32,033 nucleotides of DNA. Source: Nitriliruptoraceae bacterium (GTDB lineage Bacteria > Actinomycetota > Nitriliruptoria > Nitriliruptorales > Nitriliruptoraceae). Both the position numbers and the translations under genes were made by a program. The stretch covers positions 1 to 32,033 of the forward strand of contig JAFIEQ010000035.1 in assembly GCA_020832455.1 (NCBI GenBank), given 5' to 3'. This document shows, one piece after another, positions 1-7,418 of this stretch; the first letter of the stretch is position 1, and each line of letters opens with the position of its first letter. A model generated the notes under the pieces. It saw nothing but the letters and a program-made list of their open reading frames with translations, was not told the origin of the DNA and did not search any database.

Positions 1-139
1 CCCGCCCGACAGCCCCCGCTCCCTCGCCCGGCGGCGGCCCTCCACGCTCCCCCCCCGCTGCCGGGGGTGTGCGGCCCCGAGACCGTGGTGTCCGTGGCTA
101 CGCCGGGCGAACCTCGCGATCAGTCGCTCCAGGTCCAGC

Positions 140-343
140 TCAGATCGGCTGGACCTCGGTGGCCTGCGGGCCCTTCTGGCCCTGCCCGACGTTGAAGCTG
201 ACCTTCTGGCCCTCGTCCAACGACTTGTAGCCGTCGGCCTGGATCGCGGAGAAGTGGACGAACAGGTCCTCGCCACCTTCATCGGGCTGGATGAAACCGA
301 AGCCCTTGTCGGCGTTGAACCACTTGACGGTGCCTTCTGGCAT
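140..343 (-). CDS. Cold-shock domain protein (CspA family)
   Basis: This 67-aa single-domain protein is a typical CspA-family nucleic-acid chaperone that binds single-stranded RNA/DNA in the cytoplasm. The start [10 protein letters not shown], the RNP1 motif KGFGFI (residues 13-18) and the RNP2 motif LFVHF (27-31) are all present, and the length matches the family exactly. The reading frame stays open far upstream, but the ATG at 341-343 is preceded by a GAGGAA Shine-Dalgarno at good spacing and gives the canonical N-terminus, so I chose it. It is a monocistronic minus-strand gene. Whether it is cold-induced cannot be told from sequence; many actinobacterial CspA paralogues are constitutive. 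Confidence 0.96.
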   Translation of the reverse strand: MPEGTVKWFNADKGFGFIQPDEGGEDLFVHFSAIQADGYKSLDEGQKVSFNVGQGQKGPQATEVQPI

Positions 344-471
344 GTGTTGTTCCTCATCTGGACGCGCGCCGGCGCGGGTGTTCGAGCGGGGATCGAAGGA
401 ACGTGAGACCCCGACCGGGCACGTAGGTGGACCAGGGTACCCGGTCGGAGCCCGCCGGGGGGCGCGACGCA

Positions 472-1431
472 TCAGGCCGTCGACGGAGCACCGGGAACGC
501 CACGCTCGAGCACCTCGATCGACATCCACGTACACAGGCGCTCGCCGATGCCGACCTCGCGCTCGTGGCCCAGCGCGATCGCCTCGGTGCGGGTCCGACC
601 CGCCGCGGAGGCCGGCTCGATCGCGAACACGTCCCCCGGCCAGGGACTCGAGCCCGGCAGGAAGTGCTCCCACAGCAGCGCGTAGGGCATCGCCGCCGCG
701 TCCCACGCGAGGCGCACCCCGGCCGTGGCGCTCGCATCGAGGATGTCGACCACGCCGTCCGGCAGGGCCACCTCGACGTGGTCGTGGCGACCGTCGGCAT
801 CGACGGGCAGGGCCGACACGTCGTGCGCATCGCCGTCGATGCCGGTCGCCACCGGCCAGGGGAAGTCCTGCTCGCCCGCGAGCGACGCGTGTGGGGGGTC
901 GGCGAGGCTGGTGACGCGGGCGGCCGCGGGGTGCATGACGAGCCGTCCCCCGGCGAACACCTCCCGAAGGAAGCACGGGTGCTCACCGAAGGTGATGGAC
1001 CGGACGGCGCCGGAGACGTTGTGCGCCTCGGTCTCCACGCGCAGGACCGGCCCGGACACGCGGAGCTCCCGCTCGAGCAGGAACCCGCTCACCGGCGTGG
1101 TCAGCCGGGCACGCACGTGGGTGTCGCTGGAAGAGGTCACCGACCACGGCAGACGCGGCGCCTCGCCGTGCATCCACCCGTCGTGACCCCGGCCGGGCGG
1201 CCCAGCCGAGGGGAACATCGGGAACCACCCCCCGGCGAGCACCCCCCGATCGAAGGAGCCGATGGACGCCTCACCCGTGGGACCGAGGTCGTCGCCGAGG
1301 GGCGCGAAGCTCGCCCCCGGCGGGTTCCAGAACACGTTGCCGAGCTGCGGCGTGGTCAGCGAACCGATGACGAACCCGTGCTCCGGGGAGCACGTGACCT
1401 CGATCCGGTCGGTCCGCAACACCACGCCCAC
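472..1431 (-). CDS. Aldose 1-epimerase / galactose mutarotase-like protein
   Basis: This 319-aa protein has the length and beta-rich pattern of the galactose-mutarotase-like superfamily, whose members interconvert alpha and beta anomers of sugars. Seen in the sequence: a histidine in [10 protein letters not shown] (about residue 88), a second histidine in GEHPCF (about 151) and a late glutamate in FAIEPAS (about 272). They sit where the family places its catalytic His/His/Glu set. The start is GTG. It is on the same strand as the pentose-phosphate genes but separated from them by the FAD-oxidoreductase relic and the Rieske gene, so a link with sugar metabolism is only suggestive. The exact sugar is unknown. 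Confidence 0.75.
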   Translation of the reverse strand: MGVVLRTDRIEVTCSPEHGFVIGSLTTPQLGNVFWNPPGASFAPLGDDLGPTGEASIGSFDRGVLAGGWFPMFPSAGPPGRGHDGWMHGEAPRLPWSVTSSSDTHVRARLTTPVSGFLLERELRVSGPVLRVETEAHNVSGAVRSITFGEHPCFLREVFAGGRLVMHPAAARVTSLADPPHASLAGEQDFPWPVATGIDGDAHDVSALPVDADGRHDHVEVALPDGVVDILDASATAGVRLAWDAAAMPYALLWEHFLPGSSPWPGDVFAIEPASAAGRTRTEAIALGHEREVGIGERLCTWMSIEVLERGVPGAPSTA

Positions 1432-1665
1432 GGCCTACGCCACCGGTCTGTTGCGGTAGCGGCCGACCAGTTCGGGGGCGGCGATCCCCGCGCACGACGG
1501 TCCGTCGAGCTCTGCCACGTGCGCCCTCTCCCGGTCGTCGTGTGGGCAACGTAACCGCGATGATCGGATGACGAGCCGGACACCAGCGTGTCGCACGCGG
1601 GTCGTCAGCGGCTGGTCAGCGGCTTCGGCGACGTTGCGGCGGCTCGCGGGGGTGGGAGGTGGCTG

Positions 1666-2022
1666 GTGGAACTGCCCGCTCGTGCGCAGGTCGTGGTGGT
1701 CGGTGGCGGCATCATCGGCTGCAGCGTGGCCCACCACCTCGCCAAGCGCGGCGTGACCGACGTGCTGGTCCTCGAACAGGGGCAGCTGACCGGTGGCATC
1801 ACCTGGCACGCGGCCGGCCTGGCCTCCCAGCTGAAGTCCAACCACGGCCTCACGCGACTGGCCACCTACCCCACGCGGCTGTTCGAGTCGCTGGAGGAGG
1901 AGACCGGTCAGGGGACGGGCTACCGCACCTGCGGATCGATCTCCGGCGCGACCGAGCGCATCCCGGCCACGGCCTCGCTGCGCACCTTCACGGACCCGCG
2001 TTCCCGGCGGCCGCGCGGCTGA
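1666..2022 (+). pseudogene. N-terminal remnant of a FAD-dependent oxidoreductase (sarcosine/dimethylglycine dehydrogenase-like)
   Basis: The reading frame encodes a dinucleotide-binding N-terminus (VVVVGGGIIGCSVAHHLAKRG, shortened here to its core GGGIIGCS) followed by GGITWHAAGL, a signature of DAO-type enzymes related to dimethylglycine and sarcosine dehydrogenases. A GTG start at 1666 has a GGGAGG Shine-Dalgarno just upstream. About 119 codons in, shortly after YRTCGSIS, the frame degenerates and stops; such enzymes normally run 400-850 residues. No continuation is recognisable before the convergent Rieske gene begins at 2099, so most of the gene has been lost. I therefore call it a decayed relic rather than a functional protein. 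Confidence 0.75.
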
Positions 2023-2098
2023 CCCATGCCGACGCCATGCTGCTGATCTCTGCCGACGCCGTGCGCCGCGGACCCGCCGGGTGCCCGCGCCGGGCCTG

Positions 2099-2449
2099 CT
2101 ACCGCACGAACGTGGTGCCGTCTCGCTCGACGACCTCACCGCGACCGAGCGGCAGGATCCGGGTCAGCAGCTTGAAGCCGGCACCCAGCCCGGGGATCTT
2201 CGCGAAGATGCCCTGCGGTCCCCGCGTCATCCGACCGCTCGCGACGTCGTAGGTGGCCCCGTGCCACGGGCAGACGAGGCAGCCATCGTCGTCGATCGAC
2301 CCGTCGGCCAGATCAGCGCCGAGGTGGCGGCATCGGCGCGTCACCGCGAACCGCTCCTCGCCGGTGTTGCCCACGGCGTACCGGCCGGCCGGGTGGATGG
2401 TCCCTGGACGCAACTCGGCCGTCGCTCCGACCTCGACCTCGTCTGTCAC
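2099..2449 (-). CDS. Rieske [2Fe-2S] domain protein
   Basis: This 116-aa protein is a free-standing Rieske domain. The cluster ligands are visible as C40-x-H42 and C60-x-x-H63 (CRHLGADL ... CLVCPWHG), with the expected 17-residue spacer. Such small ferredoxin-like proteins carry single electrons, often to an oxygenase or nitrite reductase partner. No partner gene is adjacent: the FAD oxidoreductase relic beside it is on the opposite strand and broken. The start is GTG at 2447-2449 with a weak GGGA upstream. It lies 79 bp downstream of the lactonase gene on the same strand and may be read with it. The electron donor and acceptor are unknown. Confidence 0.9.
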   Translation of the reverse strand: MTDEVEVGATAELRPGTIHPAGRYAVGNTGEERFAVTRRCRHLGADLADGSIDDDGCLVCPWHGATYDVASGRMTRGPQGIFAKIPGLGAGFKLLTRILPLGRGEVVERDGTTFVR

Positions 2450-2528
2450 GCGGTGTCCCGTCCGTGGTGGACCATCACGCTAGTGGGCGTCGATCACCGG
2501 GTACCCCTGCCGGATGGCCCCGAGCCGC

Positions 2529-3233
2529 TCACACCGACAGCTCGCCGGCTGCCGCGGGGTCGAGCAGCAGCAGCGCCCGCTCACGAGCCACCCGTGCGGC
2601 CGGAACGGACACGTCGCCGTCGACGAGCTGTCGCACCGCGTCCGCCTTGTCCGCGCCGCGGACGAACCACAGCACGTTGCGGGCACCGGACAGGACCGGC
2701 AGGGTCAGGGTCATGCGTCGACGGCCCTGGTAGATGCCGGTGACCGCCACCGGGCCCGGAGCGTGCTCGAGCAGCGGGCTGCCCGGCACCAGCGACGCGG
2801 TGTGGCCGTCCGCGCCGAGCCCGAGGTGGACGAGATCGAGGCGGGGAGGGTCGCCGGCGACCGCTCGCAGCTGCTCGCCGTAGCGCTCCGCGGCGGCGTC
2901 GAGGTCGTCGTCCGCGACGGGCATCGGGTGCAGCTGGGTGTCGGGCAGTCCGACCCGGTCGACGAGCTGGGCGCGGAGCGCCGTCAGGTTGCGCTCCGGA
3001 TGCCCGGCGGGCGCGATGCGTTCGTCGACCTGCCACACCGCCACCCGCGACCAGTCGACCGGCTGGTCCACGAGCGCCGTGAACAGCGAGGTGGCCGTCC
3101 CACCCCCGCTGAACGCCACGCCCGCCCGCCCGCGTGCGGCGATCGCGTCACCGAGCACCGCGGCGACGTGGGCGGCCGCCCGCTCGTCGAGCGCTGACGC
3201 GGCGAGCGTCTCCCGCTTCACGGCGACGACCAA
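2529..3233 (-). CDS. pgl: 6-phosphogluconolactonase
   Basis: The enzyme hydrolyses 6-phosphoglucono-1,5-lactone to 6-phosphogluconate, the second step of the oxidative pentose-phosphate pathway. Family motifs in order: SGGGT (residues 42-46), VDERI (69-73), RNLTALR (81-87) and LGLGADGHTASLVPGS (137-152). The 234-aa length is normal. It follows zwf by 36 bp and completes a gnd-zwf-pgl operon. The start is uncertain: the frame opens with TTG at 3231-3233, while an in-frame GTG four codons later (3219-3221) is equally possible; neither has a good Shine-Dalgarno, which suggests translation depends on coupling to the upstream genes. Confidence 0.95.
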   Translation of the reverse strand: MVVAVKRETLAASALDERAAAHVAAVLGDAIAARGRAGVAFSGGGTATSLFTALVDQPVDWSRVAVWQVDERIAPAGHPERNLTALRAQLVDRVGLPDTQLHPMPVADDDLDAAAERYGEQLRAVAGDPPRLDLVHLGLGADGHTASLVPGSPLLEHAPGPVAVTGIYQGRRRMTLTLPVLSGARNVLWFVRGADKADAVRQLVDGDVSVPAARVARERALLLLDPAAAGELSV

Positions 3234-3269
3234 TGGCAGCGATCAGCGAGGCCCGATGCCTGGTCCGCG

Positions 3270-4730
3270 TCAGGCATCTGCGTCCACCTCGCCCGTGTCC
3301 ACCTCGTCCGCGTCGACCTCGTCCGTGTCGACCTCGTCCGTGTTCACCTGGGGGCAGTGCCACCCACCGTTGGCCGCGATCAGCGCGTCGGCCTCCGTCG
3401 GGCCCCAGGAGCCGACCGGGTAGCGGACCACCGGCGGACGGTCCTCGAGCACGGGGCCGACGATCCGCCAGGCCTGCTCGACGCCGTCGGCGCGGGCGAA
3501 CAGCCGCTGGTCGCCGTCGAGCGCGCTGTCGAGCAGCCGCGCGTAGGCCTCCGCGCGTGGCCCTTCGCGCTGCTCGTCGTAGTCGTAGACGAGCTCGACC
3601 GGCCGGCTGTGCAGCGCCTCACCGGGCTGCTTGATCTGCACGGACAGCGACACCCGCTCACCGGGTTTGAGGCGGAACAGCAGATGGTTGGGGTGGGGCG
3701 GCTCGGTCTCCGACTGGGCGAAGAACAACCTCGGCGGCTGCTTGAACTCGACCAGCACCTCGGTCGCCGTGGTCGCCAACTGCTTGCCGGCACGGATGTG
3801 GAACGGCACCCCGGCCCACCGCCAGGAGTCGATCCTCGCTTCCAGCGCCACGTAGGTCTCCACGTCGGAGTCCTCGGCGACACCCTCCTCGTCGAGGTAG
3901 CCGTCGTACTGCCCGCGCACGATCGACTCGGGCCCCAGCGCCGGCATCGCGGACAGCACCTTGACCTTCTCGTTGCGCAGCGCCTCGGCGCTCTCGTCGA
4001 CCGGTGGGTCCATCGCCACCAGGACGAGGACCTGCAGCAGGTGGTTCTGCACGACGTCGCGCAGCGCGCCCACCTCGTCGTAGAAGCCGCCGCGCCCCTC
4101 CACCCCGAAGTCCTCGGCCATGGTGATCTGCACGCTGTCGATGTAGTGGCGGTTCCAGGCCGGCTCGAACAGCAGGTTCGCGAAGCGGAAGACCAGCAGG
4201 TCCAGGACCTCCTCCTTGCCGAGGTAGTGGTCGATGCGGAACACCGCGGACTCGTCGAAGCGCTGCAGCACGCACCGGTTGAGCTCGCGTGCGGACTCGA
4301 GGTCGCGACCGAAGGGCTTCTCGATCACCAGCCGTCCGGACTCGTGCAGCCCCTGGGTCGCCAGGCCGGCGATGACCGTGCCGAACAGGCTCGGTGGGAT
4401 GGCGAGGTAGAGCAGGGGCCGCTCGCTGGCACCGAGGGCGTCGGCGATCCCCGCGTAGGTGGTGCCCGCGCCGTAGTCCCCGGACACGTAACGCAACGCC
4501 CCGACCAGACGTTCGAAGGCCGCCTCGTCGACGCCGTTCCCGAACTGCTCGATGCCGTCGCGGGCATGGTCGATCAGCTGCTCGACGGTCCACTCGGAGC
4601 GCCCGACGCCGACCACGACCTCGGGCAGGACGTCCTGGACCGCCAGCTGGTGCAGTGCGGGGAACAGCTTCTTGCGGGCTAGGTCCCCGGTAGCCCCGAA
4701 CAGCACGATCCCGTCGCTGCGCTCGGTCAT
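3270..4730 (-). CDS. zwf: Glucose-6-phosphate 1-dehydrogenase
   Basis: The 486-aa enzyme oxidises glucose-6-phosphate to 6-phosphogluconolactone with NAD(P)+. The nucleotide-binding GATGDLARKK (residues 12-21), EKPFGRD (137-143) and the catalytic-site signature RIDHYLGKE (165-173) are intact. The open frame extends upstream to 4976, but the ATG at 4728-4730 overlaps the gnd stop codon as ATGA and gives the canonical N-terminus. The overlap implies translational coupling. The C-terminus is odd: it ends in an acidic low-complexity tail built from (D/G)EVD(T/A) pentapeptides, encoded by the 15-bp tandem repeat at 3278-3352 and beyond the usual end of the catalytic domain. Confidence 0.97.
   Translation of the reverse strand: MTERSDGIVLFGATGDLARKKLFPALHQLAVQDVLPEVVVGVGRSEWTVEQLIDHARDGIEQFGNGVDEAAFERLVGALRYVSGDYGAGTTYAGIADALGASERPLLYLAIPPSLFGTVIAGLATQGLHESGRLVIEKPFGRDLESARELNRCVLQRFDESAVFRIDHYLGKEEVLDLLVFRFANLLFEPAWNRHYIDSVQITMAEDFGVEGRGGFYDEVGALRDVVQNHLLQVLVLVAMDPPVDESAEALRNEKVKVLSAMPALGPESIVRGQYDGYLDEEGVAEDSDVETYVALEARIDSWRWAGVPFHIRAGKQLATTATEVLVEFKQPPRLFFAQSETEPPHPNHLLFRLKPGERVSLSVQIKQPGEALHSRPVELVYDYDEQREGPRAEAYARLLDSALDGDQRLFARADGVEQAWRIVGPVLEDRPPVVRYPVGSWGPTEADALIAANGGWHCPQVNTDEVDTDEVDADEVDTGEVDADA
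3278..3352. repeat. 15-bp tandem repeat, five units, within zwf 3' end
   Basis: Five successive 15-bp units with consensus ccgtgtcgacctcgt (plus-strand sense) run from 3278 to 3352; the outer units are less exact. They lie inside zwf on the minus strand and encode a (D/G)EVD(T/A) pentapeptide tail. Because the unit length is a multiple of three, gain or loss of a unit would change the tail length without a frameshift. Confidence 0.9.
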
Positions 4731-5602
4731 GATGAGCGCACCTCGTGGCCACCGAACTGGTTGCGCAGGGTCGCGATCGCCCGCATCGCGGGCGAGTCGT
4801 CCTGCCGGGAGGCGAAGCGGGCGTAGAGCGCCGCGCTGATGGCGGGCACCGGGACCGCGTGCTCGATCGCCGTTTCGACCGTCCAGCGTCCTTCGCCGGA
4901 ATCCTCGGCGTAGCCGGTGACCGAGTTCAGGCCCGGGTCGGCGGCGACACCCGCGGCGAGCAGGTCGAGCAACCACGAACGCACGACGCTGCCGTGTCGC
5001 CAGACCTCCAGCGCACCCGGCACGTCGATGTCGAGGTCGACCTTGTCCAGCAGCTCGAAGCCCTCCGAGTAGGCCTGCATGAGCGCGTACTCGACGCCGT
5101 TGTGGACCATCTTCGTGAAGTGCCCGGTGCTGACCGGCCCGACGTGCGCGAAGCCGCCCTCGGTGACCAGGGCGTCGAAAATCGGCCGCAGATGGTCGAT
5201 GTCCGCCTCACCGCCACCGGCCATGATGCAGTAGCCCTCCTCGAGCCCCCACACCCCGCCCGACACGCCGGCGTCGACCAGGCCGATGCCCCGCTGCGCG
5301 AGCAGTTCGGCGTGCCGCTGGGTGTCGTGGTAGTTCGAGTTGCCGCCGTCGACGACGAGGTCGCCCTCATCGAGCAGCTCGGCGAGTTCGTCGATCGTGT
5401 CGTTGGTGGGCTCCCCGGCGGGGACCATGACCCACACGACGCGGCGCGGCTCCCCGTCCAACGCCGTCACGGCCGCCTGCACCGATGCGACGTCAGCCCT
5501 GTCGGGATCGCGGTCGAAGCCGATCACCTCATGGTCGGCGCGCCGGAGCCGTTCGGCCATGTTGGCGCCCATCTTGCCGAGCCCGATGATCGCGATCTTC
5601 AT
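4727..5602 (-). CDS. gnd: 6-phosphogluconate dehydrogenase, decarboxylating (short GndA/YqeC type)
   Basis: The enzyme converts 6-phosphogluconate to ribulose-5-phosphate and CO2 while reducing NAD(P)+. The 291-aa protein belongs to the short form. It shows GLGKMG (residues 7-12, Rossmann fold), DGGNS (85-89), SGG (114-116) and the catalytic-lysine segment GHFTKMVHNGVEY (160-172). The ATG at 5600-5602 has a GAGAGG Shine-Dalgarno. It is the first gene of the gnd-zwf-pgl operon and its stop overlaps the zwf start by 4 bp. The short forms in related bacteria are often NAD+-preferring; that cannot be settled here. Confidence 0.96.
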   Translation of the reverse strand: MKIAIIGLGKMGANMAERLRRADHEVIGFDRDPDRADVASVQAAVTALDGEPRRVVWVMVPAGEPTNDTIDELAELLDEGDLVVDGGNSNYHDTQRHAELLAQRGIGLVDAGVSGGVWGLEEGYCIMAGGGEADIDHLRPIFDALVTEGGFAHVGPVSTGHFTKMVHNGVEYALMQAYSEGFELLDKVDLDIDVPGALEVWRHGSVVRSWLLDLLAAGVAADPGLNSVTGYAEDSGEGRWTVETAIEHAVPVPAISAALYARFASRQDDSPAMRAIATLRNQFGGHEVRSS

Positions 5603-5989
5603 GTGGTGTCCCTCTCGGTCGTGGTGCCGGCGTCCGATGGCCGACCGGCTCCTCGCGTGGATCCTGCCGCGATCCCTCGTGCAACGACCAACGCTGCGCC
5701 GAAGCACGACATGCCCGCAGGGTTCCGGGCCGACCGATCAGCGAACCGGTGGACGCCAGTCGGTTCGCAGCTGCTCGACCTCGGCGACTGCACGGATCTC
5801 GATCCGCAGCCCTGGCAGCAGCCGTGGGCCACGATCCAGGCCGATGACGTCGGTCGGTCCCATCCGCTGCAGCTGTTGATCAGGTGTCCAACGAGACCGG
5901 GAGCGGCGGACCGGGAGCCGATGACGGGCTGGGTCTTCAGGTTCCAGCCTCACCGGCCGAGGTTCAGAGGAACCGATCTGGGGGGCGGG
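5603..5989. other. Intergenic region between gnd and the NERD gene
   Basis: This 387-bp stretch separates the divergent gnd and NERD genes and must contain promoters for both, but I cannot point to convincing -35/-10 pairs. A long plus-strand frame crosses it in frame with the NERD gene because it lies antisense to gnd and has no stops; I see no domain in that stretch. No RNA gene or repeat is visible. It also marks the passage from housekeeping genes to the accessory island. Confidence 0.5.
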
Positions 5990-6826
5990 ATGGCACGCCG
6001 GAAGCACGATCACCGATCAACGAAGCGCGCAGGCGTGGCGGCACGAGCGCTGGTGCGCGCCGAGTTCTACACGCACCTGAGCGCGAACAAGGGACGCTAC
6101 GTCGGGTTCCTGCTCGTCTGGATCGCGTTCGTGGCGGGTCTCGCTGCATTGATGATCGTTCTGAACGTCGCCCAGTTCGTCGTGGGACTGCTGGTGGGCA
6201 TGCTGCTCGGTGGGCTGCCGCTGTTCGCGCACGCGGTGTTCCTCAGCCTCGGCCTCGGCAACCGATCGATGGGTGCGGATGCCGAGCAGTGGACGGCGTG
6301 CGAACTGGAGAAGCTCGACCGCCGGTGGAAGGTCTTCCACGACGTCCCGCTGTCCCGGAGCAACGTCGACCACGTCGTCGTCGGACCGGGGCGTGTGTAC
6401 GCCATCGAGAGCAAGTGGACCGCCCGGAGCGACGTCGAACGCTTCCTGAACGGCGCGAGCCGGCAGGCGGCCCGCCAGGCACGCGAGCTCTCCGAGCAAC
6501 TCCGGGCGTACGGCGCGAGCCGCGATGTCCGCCCCTTGCTCGTCGTATGGGGACCGGGCATGGCGACGCGGCTCGGCGAGAAGCCCACCGCGATCAACAA
6601 GGTCCCGGTCGTCGCGGGACCTCACTCCGAGATCTGGCGCGAGCGCATGAACGGTGCGCTCGACCGGCTCGAGGCAGACCGCCCCGCCATCCAGGCGCTC
6701 ACGGCACTGCTCGCCGCCCACGAGGAACGACTCGACGCGGACGCCGATATCGAGGCAGACGACCGGCCGCTCCCGGACTTCGTCGACCCCCCTCCGTCGA
6801 CGACGCAGGCTGCCGCTGAGGCGTAG
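5990..6826 (+). CDS. Membrane-anchored NERD-domain protein
   Basis: This 278-aa protein has a basic N-terminus, two hydrophobic segments (about residues 37-59 and 63-88) and a C-terminal NERD domain. The NERD core is seen as GADAEQ (95-100), VDHVVVGPGRVYAIESK (126-142) with Asp127, Glu140 and Lys142 in the expected nuclease-like positions. NERD domains are related to restriction-endonuclease folds and are presumed DNA-processing; the role of this one is unknown. The arrangement would place the domain at the inner membrane face. I chose the ATG at 5990; an in-frame ATG at 5921 (preceded by GGGAG) would add 23 residues with no recognisable feature. The downstream hairpin at 6843-6866 may end transcription. 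Confidence 0.8.
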   Translation: MARRKHDHRSTKRAGVAARALVRAEFYTHLSANKGRYVGFLLVWIAFVAGLAALMIVLNVAQFVVGLLVGMLLGGLPLFAHAVFLSLGLGNRSMGADAEQWTACELEKLDRRWKVFHDVPLSRSNVDHVVVGPGRVYAIESKWTARSDVERFLNGASRQAARQARELSEQLRAYGASRDVRPLLVVWGPGMATRLGEKPTAINKVPVVAGPHSEIWRERMNGALDRLEADRPAIQALTALLAAHEERLDADADIEADDRPLPDFVDPPPSTTQAAAEA

Positions 6827-6842
6827 CGGATCGTCGAGGTGT

Positions 6843-6866
6843 CGGCCCGCCTGGCAGCACGGGCCG
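6843..6866. terminator. Possible bidirectional hairpin terminator
   Basis: A perfect 7-bp inverted repeat (CGGCCCG / CGGGCCG, 10-nt loop) lies 16 bp after the NERD stop codon and downstream of the convergent minus-strand gene ending at 7032. There is no T-tract, as is common in high-GC actinobacteria, so its function is inferred from position only. Confidence 0.35.
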
Positions 6867-7031
6867 CCGGACTCGCGGTGCACGTGACCACGCGCCACCG
6901 CCCGAACCCGCCGAGGCAGGTGGCAGGCGGCCGCTTCGGTACGCGCATGGCCACCGCCGTGGGGTTCGTCGTCTGGAGTGGCTTGCTGTAGCTGACGCCC
7001 GACGTCCGTGGACGACAGCAGCGATCCCGCC

Positions 7032-7418
7032 CTATCCGGCCGTCGACTCGAGGTCCGTCGCGGACGGCGGCCCCCCGGCATCCCAAACACGCGCGTAGGT
7101 GGCTTCGACCAAGGGCCAGATCCGCCGTAGCCCCTCCTCGACCGACGTGACCGAGGCCGCGAGTTCCCCGGACACGACGAACTCGTGGGGGATCACGCGG
7201 CCGACGTCGTCCCGACGTTGCTCTGGATCCGGGAAGCGCAGTGCGACCGTGTCGACCAGGCGTCGCCACGCCGTCGGCTCGTCGCCCACGTCCGCGAAGG
7301 CGCGTTCGTACGCCGGCAGCGGGTCGGGCAACCCGGCGTCCATCAGGAACCGGAACCCCCACGAGTGCCCGCGTGTGGCCCAGATGAGCTGCGTCGGAAG
7401 ATCTTGATCGGGACTCAC
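7032..7418 (-). CDS. Small hypothetical partner of the GTPase (128 aa)
   Basis: I do not recognise a named domain. The 128-aa acidic soluble protein has a conserved-looking N-terminal block ATRGHSWGFRFL followed by GLPDPLPAYERAF, and a C-terminal helical part ending in GLRRIWPLVEATYARVW. The GTG start at 7416-7418 overlaps the stop of the preceding GTPase gene by 4 bp (GTGA), so the two are translationally coupled and probably work as a pair. The frame stays open far upstream in antisense-like low-quality sequence, which I discard. By analogy with other coupled GTPase modules it could be a regulator, GAP-like subunit or effector, but nothing in the sequence proves this. Confidence 0.75.
   Translation of the reverse strand: MSPDQDLPTQLIWATRGHSWGFRFLMDAGLPDPLPAYERAFADVGDEPTAWRRLVDTVALRFPDPEQRRDDVGRVIPHEFVVSGELAASVTSVEEGLRRIWPLVEATYARVWDAGGPPSATDLESTAG

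Noticed and set aside
1-139. Possible gene or structured RNA at the left edge
   Set aside because: Only a C-rich GC-dense stretch; no frame with a domain and no convincing fold.
3270-3350. DEVD repeats as protease (caspase-type) recognition sites
   Set aside because: The peptide match is probably a coincidence of an acidic repeat; nothing else in the window supports regulated proteolysis.
3357-4682. 441-codon plus-strand frame opposite zwf
   Set aside because: It is exactly antisense to a certain zwf gene, Arg/His/Leu/Gln-rich and without any domain: a high-GC shadow frame.
4745-5989. Long plus-strand extension upstream of the NERD gene
   Set aside because: Antisense to gnd and the intergenic region; no domain, and the NERD protein has a better start at 5990.
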